Positions 1 through 8,884 of a stretch of DNA of 64,000 nucleotides are shown here, piece after piece. The position numbers and the translations under genes are program-made. Under the pieces are notes generated by a model. It had not been told where the DNA came from. It saw only the letters and a program-made list of their open reading frames with translations, and did no database searches. The first letter of the stretch is position 1. Every line of letters begins with the position of its first letter. The stretch is from a bacterium (GTDB lineage: Bacteria > Chloroflexota > Anaerolineae > Caldilineales > Caldilineaceae): contig WGMT01000036.1 in NCBI GenBank assembly GCA_016124945.1, forward strand, positions 62,001 to 126,000. Reading direction: 5' to 3'.

Positions 1-1933
1 GGATCACGTCGGCGCGGCCCACGAGCAGGGCGTAGACGGGCGCGGGTTGGTGGGCCTGCCAACGATCCTTGAGCCAGTTGCGGATCTTCTCGGCCAGGTC
101 ACGACCGCTGACGGTGCTTTCGATGAGGCTCGTGTTGACAATTTCGATCTGGTAGCCCTGGCCACGTTTTTGTTCCACCAGCGGCCACAGATCGCTTTGG
201 CGCACATCGCCGCCGTGGACAATGAGGTAGTGGCGATCAAAGCTGCGGGTGACGGGGCGGGCGTCGGTGTCTACAAAGGTGACGGGCTGGTAGCTTCCCG
301 CAGCGGCATCGAAACGGATGGCGTTGGCGTTGATCACGGTGCCGTCTGTCCCCGCCGCGGCGGAGACGGAGCGCATGCCGCGTGGGTCCTCTTCTTGGAG
401 GATGAAGATGCCGGTGCCGTATCCCTGATAGCTGACGTTGAAAGCGCCTGATGCGTTGGTCTGCGCCGTGCCGGCCAGCGACGTCCCCGTGGGTGAGGAC
501 GCGAAGAGGTAGACGGTGGCGTTTTCGATGCCGGCGTTGTCGCGTTGACGGCGCACATGTCCGCTGAAGTTGTAGGTGGGGGCCGTGGTGGAAGACGAAG
601 CGCTGAACGTCATGGGCGCCCAGCGGTCAGGACGATCCAGGCTGCCGTCTACGGGCCAGTGGAATTCATCGTTGATGTTGTTGTACTGGTAGTGGCCGAA
701 GTCGACGCCGATGGTTTGGCCCGTCCACGTGGTGATGTCGAGCAACGCGGCGCTGAAGCGGTACTCGGCTGACCAGTTGAATTCGGTGTTGGTGGTAGCG
801 CCGTCCCATGAGCCGACGGGCGGCGTGAAGGGAGCGTAACCGGGGCCGTCGTTGCCTTCCAGCGCCGTGAGCGTGCCGTCGAAATCGATGCGGAAGCGGT
901 AGTCGCCGGGCTGGTCGCTGCTGTCGCGGCTGAAGTCGCGGTCAATGTTGACAGCGGCGTAGGGAGCGGTGCTGCCGCGAGGCAGTCCTTGCATGCAGAT
1001 GTAGAGATTGGCGTCGTTGTACTGGGCGAAGACAGTGGGCAGTGGCCCAATTTCGTGATCGATGGTAACGCGCTCGGCGTTGCCGTATTCGCCCACGCTG
1101 CACACACCATCGACGGTCATGGTGGCAGTGGTGTTACGCCGCACGACGATGGCGCGGGGCAGTACGCCGTTGCTGCGGTAGTCCAGATCCCCGCGGGCGG
1201 TGCTGCTGAAGCGGGCGCGGCTGTCCACGGCGTTGCCGTTGAGTCGCCATACCCCGACAAGGCCTGTCCGAAAGTCAACTTCGCTGTACATGTCGGCCTG
1301 AATGTCGGCCTGGCTACGGGCGACGTTCCACAGGCGCACTTCGTCGAGCAGTCCTTTGTAGTAGTAGTCGGGGAAGGACGCGCCCAGGTCGGCGCCGATG
1401 CCCAAGGCGAGGGTGTTGCTCGTCAACGAGCCGGTGACGGCGACGCTGCGATCCAGTGCGCCGTCGATGTAGAAGCGGACGTTGCTGCCGTCATAGGTGA
1501 CGGCGACGTGGGCCCACCGCCGCGCCGGGACGCCGCTGGTGCTGTCCACATTGGTGCCGATTCCGGCGCGGTAGAAACGGACTTTGCCGGAGCAGAAGCC
1601 GAGCCAGTAACTGGTTTGAAAGTCTTTGCCCAGGACGGTTTCACAGCGGGCGACGTCATCGCGCCAGACCCAGGCTTCGATGGTGATTTCGTCGGTGGGG
1701 TGAAGGGCAGCAGTGGGGGAGACTTCGACGTAGGCGTTGGTGCCGTTGAAGATGGCGGAGCGGGCGGTGGGGCCGTCAACGGCAGCGGGCTCGATTTCGG
1801 TGTCCTGGCGCGGGGGTACGGGGATGTCCGCGGCGTGGGTGTGATGGAGCGGCAGTCCACCGAAGAGGAGCGTAAACACGAGCAAGACCCGCCAAAGAAC
1901 AGAAAATTCGCTGCGTATGGTGAATGAGCGCAT
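1..1933 (-). CDS. Secreted LamG / CBM9-like / C25 peptidase-like multidomain protein (C-terminus outside window)
   Basis: Read by hand from the complement; the frame is open from ATG at 1933 to the window edge (644 residues seen). A GGAGG ribosome site lies 8 nt upstream at 1942-1946. A signal peptide covers residues 1-35 (basic start, hydrophobic core, ending THA-A). A LamG/concanavalin-like domain follows at about 45-220, with 'ITIEAWVWRDD' and 'GLLDEVRLWNVARS'. Next comes a region like family-9 carbohydrate-binding domains ('TVDGVCSVGEYGNA'), then a carboxypeptidase-regulatory-like beta domain. At the left edge the segment 'HYLIVHGGDV...ALLVGRADVI' resembles the start of gingipain-type C25 peptidases. 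A secreted protease or adhesin is inferred; the catalytic part is not in the window. Confidence 0.72.
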   Translation of the reverse strand, partial: MRSFTIRSEFSVLWRVLLVFTLLFGGLPLHHTHAADIPVPPRQDTEIEPAAVDGPTARSAIFNGTNAYVEVSPTAALHPTDEITIEAWVWRDDVARCETVLGKDFQTSYWLGFCSGKVRFYRAGIGTNVDSTSGVPARRWAHVAVTYDGSNVRFYIDGALDRSVAVTGSLTSNTLALGIGADLGASFPDYYYKGLLDEVRLWNVARSQADIQADMYSEVDFRTGLVGVWRLNGNAVDSRARFSSTARGDLDYRSNGVLPRAIVVRRNTTATMTVDGVCSVGEYGNAERVTIDHEIGPLPTVFAQYNDANLYICMQGLPRGSTAPYAAVNIDRDFSRDSSDQPGDYRFRIDFDGTLTALEGNDGPGYAPFTPPVGSWDGATTNTEFNWSAEYRFSAALLDITTWTGQTIGVDFGHYQYNNINDEFHWPVDGSLDRPDRWAPMTFSASSSTTAPTYNFSGHVRRQRDNAGIENATVYLFASSPTGTSLAGTAQTNASGAFNVSYQGYGTGIFILQEEDPRGMRSVSAAAGTDGTVINANAIRFDAAAGSYQPVTFVDTDARPVTRSFDRHYLIVHGGDVRQSDLWPLVEQKRGQGYQIEIVNTSLIESTVSGRDLAEKIRNWLKDRWQAHQPAPVYALLVGRADVI

Positions 1934-2061
1934 AGGAAATACCTCCAGATTGAATCATCCTGCACAAGTAGGGGTTCGCGTGGTTCGGGGGCACACTGGT
2001 TGACCCAGCGGTAACCCAGCGGTTGAAACCGCGGCTGAGATGGGAAACACGATACCTACAG

Positions 2062-2091
2062 GAATAAAATAAGCGACGCCTCGGCGTCGCT
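2062..2091 (-). terminator. Rho-independent terminator of the oxidase operon
   Basis: A perfect 9-bp inverted repeat (2072-2080 with 2083-2091, AGCGACGCC/GGCGTCGCT) is followed on the minus strand by the T-rich stretch TTATTTTATT. It lies about 135 bp past the ctaB stop, on the correct side to end the minus-strand operon. Confidence 0.7.
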
Positions 2092-2112
2092 CTGTGTTGA
2101 AGTGCACACTGG

Positions 2113-2228
2113 AGAGGTGATTGGTGATTAGAGATTGGTGATTAGGTGACTCACACCGCGACTGAAGCTACATTGGCAACAGATCATTAACACGTCCCCA
2201 GTCCCTAATCCCCAGTCTCTAATCTCTC
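2113..2228. repeat. Intergenic inverted repeat of the 'GATTGGTGATTAG' word family
   Basis: The left part iterates GATTGGTGATTAG-like words (2113-2149). The right part carries the complementary series CCCAGTCCCTAATCCCCAGTCTCTAATCTC (2196-2228). The right arm runs into the TGA stop of ctaB at 2227. The same words recur near 42590, 54000 and 58900. Confidence 0.65.
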
Positions 2229-3210
2229 AAAACGGCAGTCGCACGCTGAACTGCATCATCATGTCCGGTGCGGTAAAGAAGAGGTGATCCACGCCCATGA
2301 AGAGGAAGAGCAGGGCCAGGTAGAGCAGGCTGTACTTGTAGAGCCGCCAGACATTGGCGTTGGATGGGTGACCCCAGATTTGGAGCGCCTGCCACAGAAA
2401 GATGCCATTGAGCACAACCGACGAGAGCAGGTAGACCGGCCCCAGCAGCCGCAAAAAGACGGGGACAGTGCTGACGATGAGCAGGAGCACGCTGTAAAGA
2501 ATGATTTGTCGGTAGGTTTCCACGTCCCCGACGACGACGGGGAGCATGGGCACGCCGGCGGCGCGGTACTCCTTCTTGCGCATCAGCGCCAGCGCCCAGA
2601 AGTGGGGCGGCGTCCAGTAGAAAATGATGGCAAACATAAAGATGGGCAGCAAAGAGATCTCGTTGGCGACAGCGGCCCAGCCCACCAACGGCGGAATCGC
2701 ACCCGCCGCCCCACCAATCACGATATTCTGTGTGCTTGTCCGCTTGAGGAGGCGGGTGTAGAAGATCACGTAATAGAAAATCCCGGCAAAGGCAAGCAAC
2801 GCCGTGAGCAGATTGACCGTCACCCACAGTTGCACAAAGCTCAACACGCTTAGGAACATACCGAAGAAGAGCACCTGCGCCGGCGTCATGCGCCCACCGG
2901 GCAGAGGACGCAACTTGGTGCGCACCATCACATGATCGATGTCCCGATCCAGGTATTGGTTGAGTGCATTGGCGCCACCGGCGGCCAGGAATCCCCCCAG
3001 CATCGTCCACAGGATCAGCGCCAGGCTAGGCGGTGTAGGACCGGCCAGATACATGGGCACTAGTGTTGTCAACAGGAGCAGGGCAATGATCTTGGGCTTG
3101 GTCAACGCCACCAAATCACGCAGAGGAAAGCGCAGACCTGCGCCGGCGGTGCTGGTCTCCTCGGCTTCAGAAGTGGCCGTACTTTTGTAAAAGGAGGTAT
3201 CGAGTTGCAT
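2227..3210 (-). CDS. ctaB: Protoheme IX farnesyltransferase (heme O synthase)
   Basis: Makes heme O from heme B, the first step to heme A for the oxidase encoded upstream. The 327-residue protein has the UbiA-family layout: about nine membrane segments and the first Asp-rich signature 'NALNQYLDRDIDHVMVRTK' near residues 100-118, followed by 'RPLPGGRMTP'. A second polar loop reads 'DVETYRQI'. The ATG at 3210 was chosen because a weak AGGA lies just upstream and the family starts here; the longer open frame to 3369 reads through iterated intergenic repeats. It is the last gene of the oxidase operon. No heme A synthase gene (ctaA) is seen in the window. Confidence 0.93.
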   Translation of the reverse strand: MQLDTSFYKSTATSEAEETSTAGAGLRFPLRDLVALTKPKIIALLLLTTLVPMYLAGPTPPSLALILWTMLGGFLAAGGANALNQYLDRDIDHVMVRTKLRPLPGGRMTPAQVLFFGMFLSVLSFVQLWVTVNLLTALLAFAGIFYYVIFYTRLLKRTSTQNIVIGGAAGAIPPLVGWAAVANEISLLPIFMFAIIFYWTPPHFWALALMRKKEYRAAGVPMLPVVVGDVETYRQIILYSVLLLIVSTVPVFLRLLGPVYLLSSVVLNGIFLWQALQIWGHPSNANVWRLYKYSLLYLALLFLFMGVDHLFFTAPDMMMQFSVRLPF

Positions 3211-3216
3211 GATTTT

Positions 3217-3350
3217 CCTAAGATTTTCGATTTGCGATTGACGGTTTTCGATTGACGATTTTCGATTGCCGTTACGACGGAGTTGCGGTGGCATATGCAA
3301 CTCAACATTCGTCCTTTGTTGACCATCCTTCGTCGTCCTTCGTCGTTCTT
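3217..3350. repeat. Short direct repeats between surf1 and ctaB
   Basis: The word TTTTCGATTGACG and close variants are repeated four times at about 3217-3272. A second series built on CCTTCGTCGT follows at about 3313-3345. No gene is supported here. Confidence 0.55.
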
Positions 3351-3387
3351 CAGTGATCCATTCTATCACACCACCGCACCAGGACAG

Positions 3388-4206
3388 TCAGAGCGTCACC
3401 GGATTTTGGGTATTAAGGCCATCGGATTCACTGGAAGTTGCCGGTTGGGTGCGTTCGCGTTCCTGGCGACGCACGACGCCTGCATAGACGATCCCTGCGA
3501 TGAGGGCGAAAGCGTACCATTGAATTGCATAACTCAGGTGGCTGCCTTCAGTGATTTCCGTCTCCGGCTGGATGCGCACCGGCAAGGTGGTGGTCAGCCG
3601 CCCCTCTTCAGGCGCCAGATCAAAGTAGACCGGCATCAATGGCGCGTCGATCTGCGTCTGGATGGCTTCGATGTCCAGGCGGAACCACGATTCCTGCGGC
3701 GCCTCGGTGACGGCGGTGGTACTACCGTCTGGCATTTTTTGTGACTTTTGCAGATAGCCGCTTAGCGTCACCTGCGCCGCCGGTTCGTCGAATTGTCCCC
3801 ACCGGTCGGATGTACCTTCGCGGAAGGGCACCCAGCCACGGTTCACCAGGATGGCGCGGTCACTGCCGTCGATGTAAAAAGGGGTGACTAGATGAACGCC
3901 GGGCTGCCCCATGTGGCTCTGGTTCTTGACTGCAATCTGTTCAGAGAAGTTGTAGGTCCCCTGTACGGTGGCACTGCGATCGACCAGCGCCGCCGGTTCT
4001 TCAGGCAAGGTGCTACCGTCCACAACAATGGGAGCAGCGGCCAGTTTGGTCAGCAGTTCGGCGTTGTAGGCCCGGCGTTGATCCAGGCGCAGCAATTGCC
4101 AGTTGCCCAGCCCGGCCATGAAGACCATAGCGGCGATGACGATTAACGTTTTCCACCACCAATGGCGGTTGAACATTGTTTTAGGAAGCGAGAGAAGAGT
4201 TGTCAT
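3388..4206 (-). CDS. SURF1 family cytochrome oxidase assembly protein
   Basis: Helps insert heme a into oxidase subunit I. The 272-residue protein has the SURF1 pattern: an N-terminal membrane helix after 'HWWWK' (about 14-35), the 'GNWQLLRLDQRR' motif, a periplasmic domain with 'VHLVTPFYI', 'ILVNRGWVP' and 'SYAIQWYAFALIA', then a second membrane helix near 225-245. The start ATG at 4206 overlaps the stop of the upstream gene as ATGA, which implies translational coupling. The longer frame to 4305 reads back into the preceding gene and is unlikely. Confidence 0.92.
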   Translation of the reverse strand: MTTLLSLPKTMFNRHWWWKTLIVIAAMVFMAGLGNWQLLRLDQRRAYNAELLTKLAAAPIVVDGSTLPEEPAALVDRSATVQGTYNFSEQIAVKNQSHMGQPGVHLVTPFYIDGSDRAILVNRGWVPFREGTSDRWGQFDEPAAQVTLSGYLQKSQKMPDGSTTAVTEAPQESWFRLDIEAIQTQIDAPLMPVYFDLAPEEGRLTTTLPVRIQPETEITEGSHLSYAIQWYAFALIAGIVYAGVVRRQERERTQPATSSESDGLNTQNPVTL

Positions 4207-4865
4207 GTTGTCACCGCCGTTTGCTGGGGCTGCACACGAAAATGAAAGAAGACAGCACCTGCAATGAGCAAGAGCGCTGCTACGCCCCCGAAAACTGGCG
4301 TCCAATTAAAGGTCGCCGGTGCGATCTGGGTCATGTAGGTCGCTTGCGCCGGCCCGTCAGGCCCGACGACGATTAGTTCCACGCGCCATTCGCCTGGTGT
4401 GTCTACTTCAAAATCAGTCTCGTAATAGATCTTGTTGACGGCGTCGTAATGGGTCGCTTTACTGGTCAGAACCACGCTGGTTTCCGGGTTCACCAGATTG
4501 ACAGTGATGTCTGCATTGAGGATCGGCTGTCCGGCGAAACCGCTGGCATCGCCTTCCAACGACTCGGTGAGTGCCACGGCGACGTGATACGGGCCAACTT
4601 GTGGCGGTTCAGGATCAGACCAGACGAAGATACGATAGGGGCCGATGTCCACATTGGTGAGTTGGGGGTAGCCCGCGCCACCGTGTGCAAAAGACAAACT
4701 TGTCCACGCGACGAGGAACATCAGCGCCAGGGCAAATCCCCAGAATAAATGATCCACCAAGCCACACGAAATTACACGAAGGAGAGATCTGCTCTTCGTG
4801 GTTTTTCGTGTGTCTTTGTGGATCAAAATCTTCTGTACACTATTCAAACATTGAAATTGTTTCAT
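4203..4865 (-). CDS. Membrane-anchored protein of the oxidase operon, unknown function
   Basis: As drawn it has 220 residues: a hydrophobic segment near 40-60 ('FALALMFLVAWTSLSFAHG', signal-like, cleavage after AHG possible), a periplasmic beta-rich domain (about 62-190), and a C-terminal membrane helix ('VFGGVAALLLIAGAVFFHF'). This shape recalls YtkA/FixH-like accessory proteins, but I do not recognise the family. The first 40 residues are encoded by an intergenic-type inverted repeat (4751-4824), so the true start may be TTG 4760, GTG 4757 or the Met near 4720. It is coupled to surf1 by an ATGA overlap. Confidence 0.7.
   Translation of the reverse strand: MKQFQCLNSVQKILIHKDTRKTTKSRSLLRVISCGLVDHLFWGFALALMFLVAWTSLSFAHGGAGYPQLTNVDIGPYRIFVWSDPEPPQVGPYHVAVALTESLEGDASGFAGQPILNADITVNLVNPETSVVLTSKATHYDAVNKIYYETDFEVDTPGEWRVELIVVGPDGPAQATYMTQIAPATFNWTPVFGGVAALLLIAGAVFFHFRVQPQQTAVTT
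4751..4824. repeat. Inverted repeat of the 'GATCCACGAAG' word family inside an ORF 5' end
   Basis: The arms GATCCACCAAGCCACACGAA...CACGAAG (4751-4781) and CTTCGTGGTTTTTCGTG...TGTGGATC (4794-4824) are imperfect reverse complements. The same words form long repeats at 36599-36779, 40199-40385, 51367-51489 and 62260-62503. Confidence 0.7.
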
Positions 4866-4870
4866 CAGAT

Positions 4871-5809
4871 TTAGACTTGACTAGAGCGGAGCCGCTGCGT
4901 CCGTCGCCATTCAGCCTGACGACGACGCTCTTCGTCCGCCTGCGTCACGGGAGATGTGGACTGCGCCATCGCTTTGAGTTCTACACGGCGCGCCCGGTTC
5001 ATCTGGATCCCCACCAAAAAGATGGCGGCAACGATGTACATCATGCTCCCCGGAATCCACATGATTAACCCGGCCCACACTTGATCATCCATTACACTGA
5101 TGCCGTAGAGGCGCGGCACGGTGGTGTAATGACTATAAATTGGACTGGTAGCAAAGGTGATGGCGACGCCGGTGAGCATGTTGGGGGGAATCAACGAGAT
5201 GGCATAAGCCGCCCGCACCATTGGAGAAAGTCGCTTGCCGATCTGTGGGCCGGCACCGATGGTGCGCCACCAAAAGAGGATTGAAACCCCAAAAAAGGTG
5301 ATGTGTTCGACATCGTGCACAAAATCATTGCGCAATGCCAGATTGTAGAGATTGGGATCGTGCCAGCCTAGGTAGACGGCAATAAAGATCATCCACGAAA
5401 TACCCGGGCTTAAGACCTGTGCAAGCATATTGTACAGCGGGTGGCCCGGCGCGAACCAACTGCCGATCCGCACCCGTAGATGGCGAGGCAACGCCCACAA
5501 AAAGGTAGGGAAAGGGTTGGCCAACATCAACAACGGCGCAGCCGCCATCATCAACAGCAAGTGCTGTATCATGTGCATCAGGAAAAGCTGATCACCTAGT
5601 ACATCAATTGGCGACATCAACGCAATGCCCAAAATCAGCAATCCGGCGAGATAAGAGACCAAACGCCAGCCGTTGGCAAAGCGCGTACGACCACGGAGGC
5701 GCAGTTGTCGCCAGCCGTGAATATGCAATGCCCCCAGCACCACCAGTGTGACAATCACTCCCACCCGGAGATCCCAGGAAAGAAGCAGGGCTTGAGTAAT
5801 CGGATTCAT
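4871..5809 (-). CDS. ctaG: Cytochrome c oxidase assembly factor CtaG (caa3 type)
   Basis: A polytopic membrane protein (312 residues, about seven helices) of the Caa3_CtaG family, thought to deliver copper to the CuB site. Family hallmarks are 'SPIDVLGDQLFLMHMIQHLLL' (split here only for naming; histidines in this helix), 'WHDPNLYNLALRND' and 'HDVEHITFF', with conserved histidines on one face. The C-terminal 40 residues are charged (RRR.AEWRRTQR). ATG 5809 is preferred over the in-frame TTG at 5818; neither has a strong ribosome site. It lies downstream of ctaE in the same operon. Confidence 0.9.
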   Translation of the reverse strand: MNPITQALLLSWDLRVGVIVTLVVLGALHIHGWRQLRLRGRTRFANGWRLVSYLAGLLILGIALMSPIDVLGDQLFLMHMIQHLLLMMAAAPLLMLANPFPTFLWALPRHLRVRIGSWFAPGHPLYNMLAQVLSPGISWMIFIAVYLGWHDPNLYNLALRNDFVHDVEHITFFGVSILFWWRTIGAGPQIGKRLSPMVRAAYAISLIPPNMLTGVAITFATSPIYSHYTTVPRLYGISVMDDQVWAGLIMWIPGSMMYIVAAIFLVGIQMNRARRVELKAMAQSTSPVTQADEERRRQAEWRRTQRLRSSQV

Positions 5810-5828
5810 AAGTATCAAATATAGAACA

Positions 5829-5957
5829 ACCGGCAGAACCGCGAATCAATGCGACCTGCCGGTACGAGTCAATATCAAAAATGGGATGGCTTCTTGCACG
5901 GTCGCGAGTTAGAAATCCATCCCAGCGAATGCGTACAGCGTTGTACAACGCATTCGC
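5829..5957. repeat. Nested short inverted repeats between ctaE and ctaG
   Basis: Three nested palindromic pairs fill the gap: ACCGGCAG/CTGCCGGT (5829-5836, 5856-5863), ATGGGATGG/CCATCCC (5881-5889, about 5918-5924), and GCGAATGCGT/ACGCATTCGC (5925-5934, 5948-5957). They may form RNA hairpins within the operon transcript. Confidence 0.5.
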
Positions 5958-6038
5958 CCTTAGCAGTTAACCTGAAATATCAGCGCATCCACTTTTCGGG
6001 AATGTTGACCGAATAGCTGTCAATCTCAGGATAGATGC

Positions 6039-6647
6039 TTAATGCATGGGGGAACCGATTAGGTAGAGCGCCGGGTAGAAAAAGATCCAGACCAGGTCGA
6101 CATAGTGCCAGTAAATAGCACAAGCTTCGACACCCCAGTGTTTCTCGGCGTCGAAGTGACCCTGTACGCCTAACCACCACACATTCAAAATCAGGATAAT
6201 ACCCGACAAGACGTGTAACGCATGCATGCCTGTCATACCGAAGACCAGAGCGCCAAAGACACCATCCGTCGGCTTCAAATGGCCTTCGTAAATAGCAGGA
6301 AACATACCCCACTCGAAGATCATGACGCCGACGAGGAAGATCGTCCCCAGAATGGCAGTAATCAATAGGCTGGCCAGGAAATCGCTACGGTTATTATTAG
6401 CAATCGCCACTTCAGCCCTATTCATAAAATAACTGCTAACCAACAGAACAACAGTAACGACCAACCCAACAACCTGATCGAGTTCGGGACGTACCATTTG
6501 TCCTTCGTGGCGCCATAGGTAGAAGCGGGCCGCCAACAAACCGGCAAAGAGGAACGATTCCGACGCGAAGAAGATCCACATGCCCAGCCGGTTGTTGCGG
6601 GTCTGTTCGCGATAGAGCGCCATCGCATTGGCAACTACAGCAGACAT
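6039..6647 (-). CDS. ctaE: Cytochrome c oxidase subunit III
   Basis: A 202-residue, five-helix subunit III of the short bacterial type. Seen: 'GMWIFFASESFLFAGLLAA' (conserved ES in the first helix), 'FEWGMFPAI', 'GMTGMHALHVLSG', and the C-terminal 'WHYVDLVWIFFYPALYL'. These match the subunit III family. The start ATG directly abuts the TAA stop of ctaF; its ribosome site GGAGG lies inside the end of ctaF, so the two are coupled. Confidence 0.96.
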   Translation of the reverse strand: MSAVVANAMALYREQTRNNRLGMWIFFASESFLFAGLLAARFYLWRHEGQMVRPELDQVVGLVVTVVLLVSSYFMNRAEVAIANNNRSDFLASLLITAILGTIFLVGVMIFEWGMFPAIYEGHLKPTDGVFGALVFGMTGMHALHVLSGIILILNVWWLGVQGHFDAEKHWGVEACAIYWHYVDLVWIFFYPALYLIGSPMH

Positions 6648-6866
6648 TTAGTGTCCCTCCTCGGATGACCACACATTGCTGATATGCATAAAGTAATTCA
6701 GAACCAAGGCTCCCTTAAAAATCGCCAGCAAGAACATCACAATTGCAGACGATGTGAAGTAAGCAGCATAATATTCAATCACCGTAATAACAGCCAACAA
6801 CAGGGCAACTACGTACCCCTGACGGTAAATGGACTTGCGCGGTTTGGATTGTGTTTTCTCAGACAT
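6648..6866 (-). CDS. ctaF: Cytochrome c oxidase subunit IV (caa3 type, small)
   Basis: A 72-residue protein with a basic N-terminus (KPRKSIYRQG) and two membrane helices ('VVALLLAVITVIEYYAAYF' and 'IVMFLLAIFKGALVLNYFM'). It ends in 'HISNVWSSEEGH'. Length, the 'YFMHI' segment and the position between ctaD and ctaE identify it as the prokaryotic subunit IV. Confidence 0.9.
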   Translation of the reverse strand: MSEKTQSKPRKSIYRQGYVVALLLAVITVIEYYAAYFTSSAIVMFLLAIFKGALVLNYFMHISNVWSSEEGH

Positions 6867-6918
6867 CGGATGCTCCGGAATTCGGTAGATATCGCGTCGT
6901 TCGAATGCGGTCTTCTTT

Positions 6919-6984
6919 CTTAACGAGTAATGAGTTGAGTAGGCCGGGGGAACTCATTCTTCTCATTACTCACTACTCGTTAAG
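6919..6984. repeat. Inverted repeat of the 'GAGTAATGAG' word
   Basis: CTTAACGAGTAATGAG at the left pairs with CTCATTACTCACTACTCGTTAAG at the right. The repeat ends one base before the TAG stop of ctaD (6986-6988). A relative lies at 18920-18998. Confidence 0.7.
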
Positions 6985-6985
6985 C

Positions 6986-8863
6986 CTAATCGTCTCCTGT
7001 AGCCCGCGCCAGACTCACGTAGGATGAGCCGGCCAGACCGTAGTCGTAGGGTTCGCCCACAACGGCCATCGGGGCAGAGAAGCTGTGTTCTGGAATCGGC
7101 GAGGGGATCTGCCATTCGGGCGAACGAGAGCGCCAGGGGTTGTCACCAGCCAGCACACCCACTTCAGCACTCTGGAAGAAATTCCACAACATCAAGAGGA
7201 CGCTGAAACCGATGGCGAAACCAGCGACCGTGATAGCAACGTGCCATGCCGTCACATCTCCGGCCCCCAGCAATGGATCATAGTCGGCGATGCGACGACG
7301 CATCCCCATGACACCTACGCCCATCTGGCCCAACGTCTGTATCCAGAATGCGGGCGTCATGATCCAGAAGTGGATCTTGCCCAGCGTCTCGTTGTACATG
7401 CGCCCCGTGACTTTGGGGAACCAGTAGTAGAGAGCAGCAAAGAAGGGGAAGACGAAACCACCAAACATGGTGGCATGGAAATGGCCCACCACAAAGTACG
7501 AATCGTGCAGCGGCATGTCCGTGGGTACAGTGGCCAGGATCGGGCCGCTCAAACCGCCGATAAGGAAGACGGAAATCGCACCCAACACAAAGAGCATCGG
7601 CGTCTGGAAGCGCAGATTGCCACCCCAGATCGTGCCCAGCCAGCTAAAGAACTTCACACCCGTGGGCACCGCCACCAACAAGGTGCTGTACATGAAGGGA
7701 ATGCGCAGGATGTCGTTGTAACCCGACACAAACATATGATGTCCCCAAACCAGGAAGCCGACGATGGCAATCGCCACGCTGGAAAGGGCAATCCACTTGT
7801 AGCCAAAGAGCGGCTTACGAGCGAAGACGGGCAGCAGCTCGCTGATGATCCCCAACCCAGGCAATACAAAGATGTAGACCGCCGGGTGGCTGTAGAACCA
7901 GAAAAGATGCTGGAAGAGAATCGGGTCACCGCCGCCAATCATGGGGTTCATGCTGGTGCCAGGGTCGAAGAAGCCCATGCCCATTGCACGCTGCATCGAC
8001 ACCATAAGGAACGAAAGACCGATCAACTGTGTCGCCGTCACCTGGATGAGGCTCGTGGCAAAGACCGCCCAGCAGAAGATTGGCATGCGGAAGAGGCTCA
8101 TGCCTTTCGGGCGCATACGCAGGATGGTCACCAGCAGGTTCAGTGAACCCACGATAGAGGAAAGACCAATCGCAAAGACGCCCAGGAAGAACAACTGGTA
8201 GCCGACAGGGCCGCGAGCGCTGAGGGGCGGGTAACCCGTCCAGCCCGAATCCCAGCCACCAACAAAGATGCTAAAGAGCAGCAACAAGCTACCCGGCACG
8301 TTGAACCAGAAGCCTAACGCATTCAAACGAGGGAAGGCCATGTCCTCAGCGCCAAGCATAAGCGGCACCAGATAGTTGGCCATACCGCCAACGCCCAGCA
8401 GAATGGCGAAAATCATGATCATGCCGTGTATACCAATTAGGCTGTTGTAAAGATCCAACCCCAAAAATTGTAGGCCCGACTCTGCCAACTCAGCCCGAAA
8501 AACCAACGCTGCGGTACCGCCCATCAACAAAAGGAAGATACCCCACACGGTATACTGAATGCCGATGACTTTGTGGTTATAGTCCACAGCAAAGTAGCGC
8601 ATCCATGCCGGTTTGCCCTCTGGCGGGCCATGGTGCATCGGCGTTTCAATCCCACGCATCCACTTCAACCAGTCATCCAAAACACCTACTGCCAGCAACG
8701 AACCAATAATACCGAAGACCGCGCCGACAACCCAGGCTGGTTCGGCGGACCATGCTTCAAGCCCCATCAAGACACGCACCAGCATGACGAATATCATGCC
8801 GGCTAACGTGCCGAAAATCTGACCTACAATCGCTCGTACCAATCCGATTGAAAATAATGACAT
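6986..8863 (-). CDS. ctaD: Cytochrome c oxidase subunit I (A2-type heme-copper oxidase)
   Basis: The catalytic subunit, 625 residues, reduces O2 at the heme a3-CuB centre and pumps protons. Metal ligands are visible: heme a His146 ('GIHGMIMIF') and His463, heme a3 His461 ('GHFHATMF'), and CuB His326 plus His375-His376 ('WGHHMFVSG'), with cross-linked Tyr330 ('SHPAVY'). The A1-type Glu of HPEVY is absent; the motif reads 'YSHPAVY', which places it in the A2 (Thermus caa3-like) group. The K-channel Lys404 is present. About 90 extra N-terminal residues with two helices precede the core. The gene lies between ctaC and ctaF. Confidence 0.97.
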   Translation of the reverse strand: MSLFSIGLVRAIVGQIFGTLAGMIFVMLVRVLMGLEAWSAEPAWVVGAVFGIIGSLLAVGVLDDWLKWMRGIETPMHHGPPEGKPAWMRYFAVDYNHKVIGIQYTVWGIFLLLMGGTAALVFRAELAESGLQFLGLDLYNSLIGIHGMIMIFAILLGVGGMANYLVPLMLGAEDMAFPRLNALGFWFNVPGSLLLLFSIFVGGWDSGWTGYPPLSARGPVGYQLFFLGVFAIGLSSIVGSLNLLVTILRMRPKGMSLFRMPIFCWAVFATSLIQVTATQLIGLSFLMVSMQRAMGMGFFDPGTSMNPMIGGGDPILFQHLFWFYSHPAVYIFVLPGLGIISELLPVFARKPLFGYKWIALSSVAIAIVGFLVWGHHMFVSGYNDILRIPFMYSTLLVAVPTGVKFFSWLGTIWGGNLRFQTPMLFVLGAISVFLIGGLSGPILATVPTDMPLHDSYFVVGHFHATMFGGFVFPFFAALYYWFPKVTGRMYNETLGKIHFWIMTPAFWIQTLGQMGVGVMGMRRRIADYDPLLGAGDVTAWHVAITVAGFAIGFSVLLMLWNFFQSAEVGVLAGDNPWRSRSPEWQIPSPIPEHSFSAPMAVVGEPYDYGLAGSSYVSLARATGDD

Positions 8864-8884
8864 AAAGTTTCTCCCCTAGGTAAA

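Noticed and set aside
989-1927. Long plus-strand frame of 312 residues
   Set aside because: It is the shadow of the minus-strand LamG protein, which has a signal peptide, ribosome site and recognisable domains.
7085-8146. 353-residue plus-strand frame opposite ctaD
   Set aside because: Composition (His/Arg/Gln-rich, no motif) is typical of antisense to a membrane protein gene; ctaD is certain.
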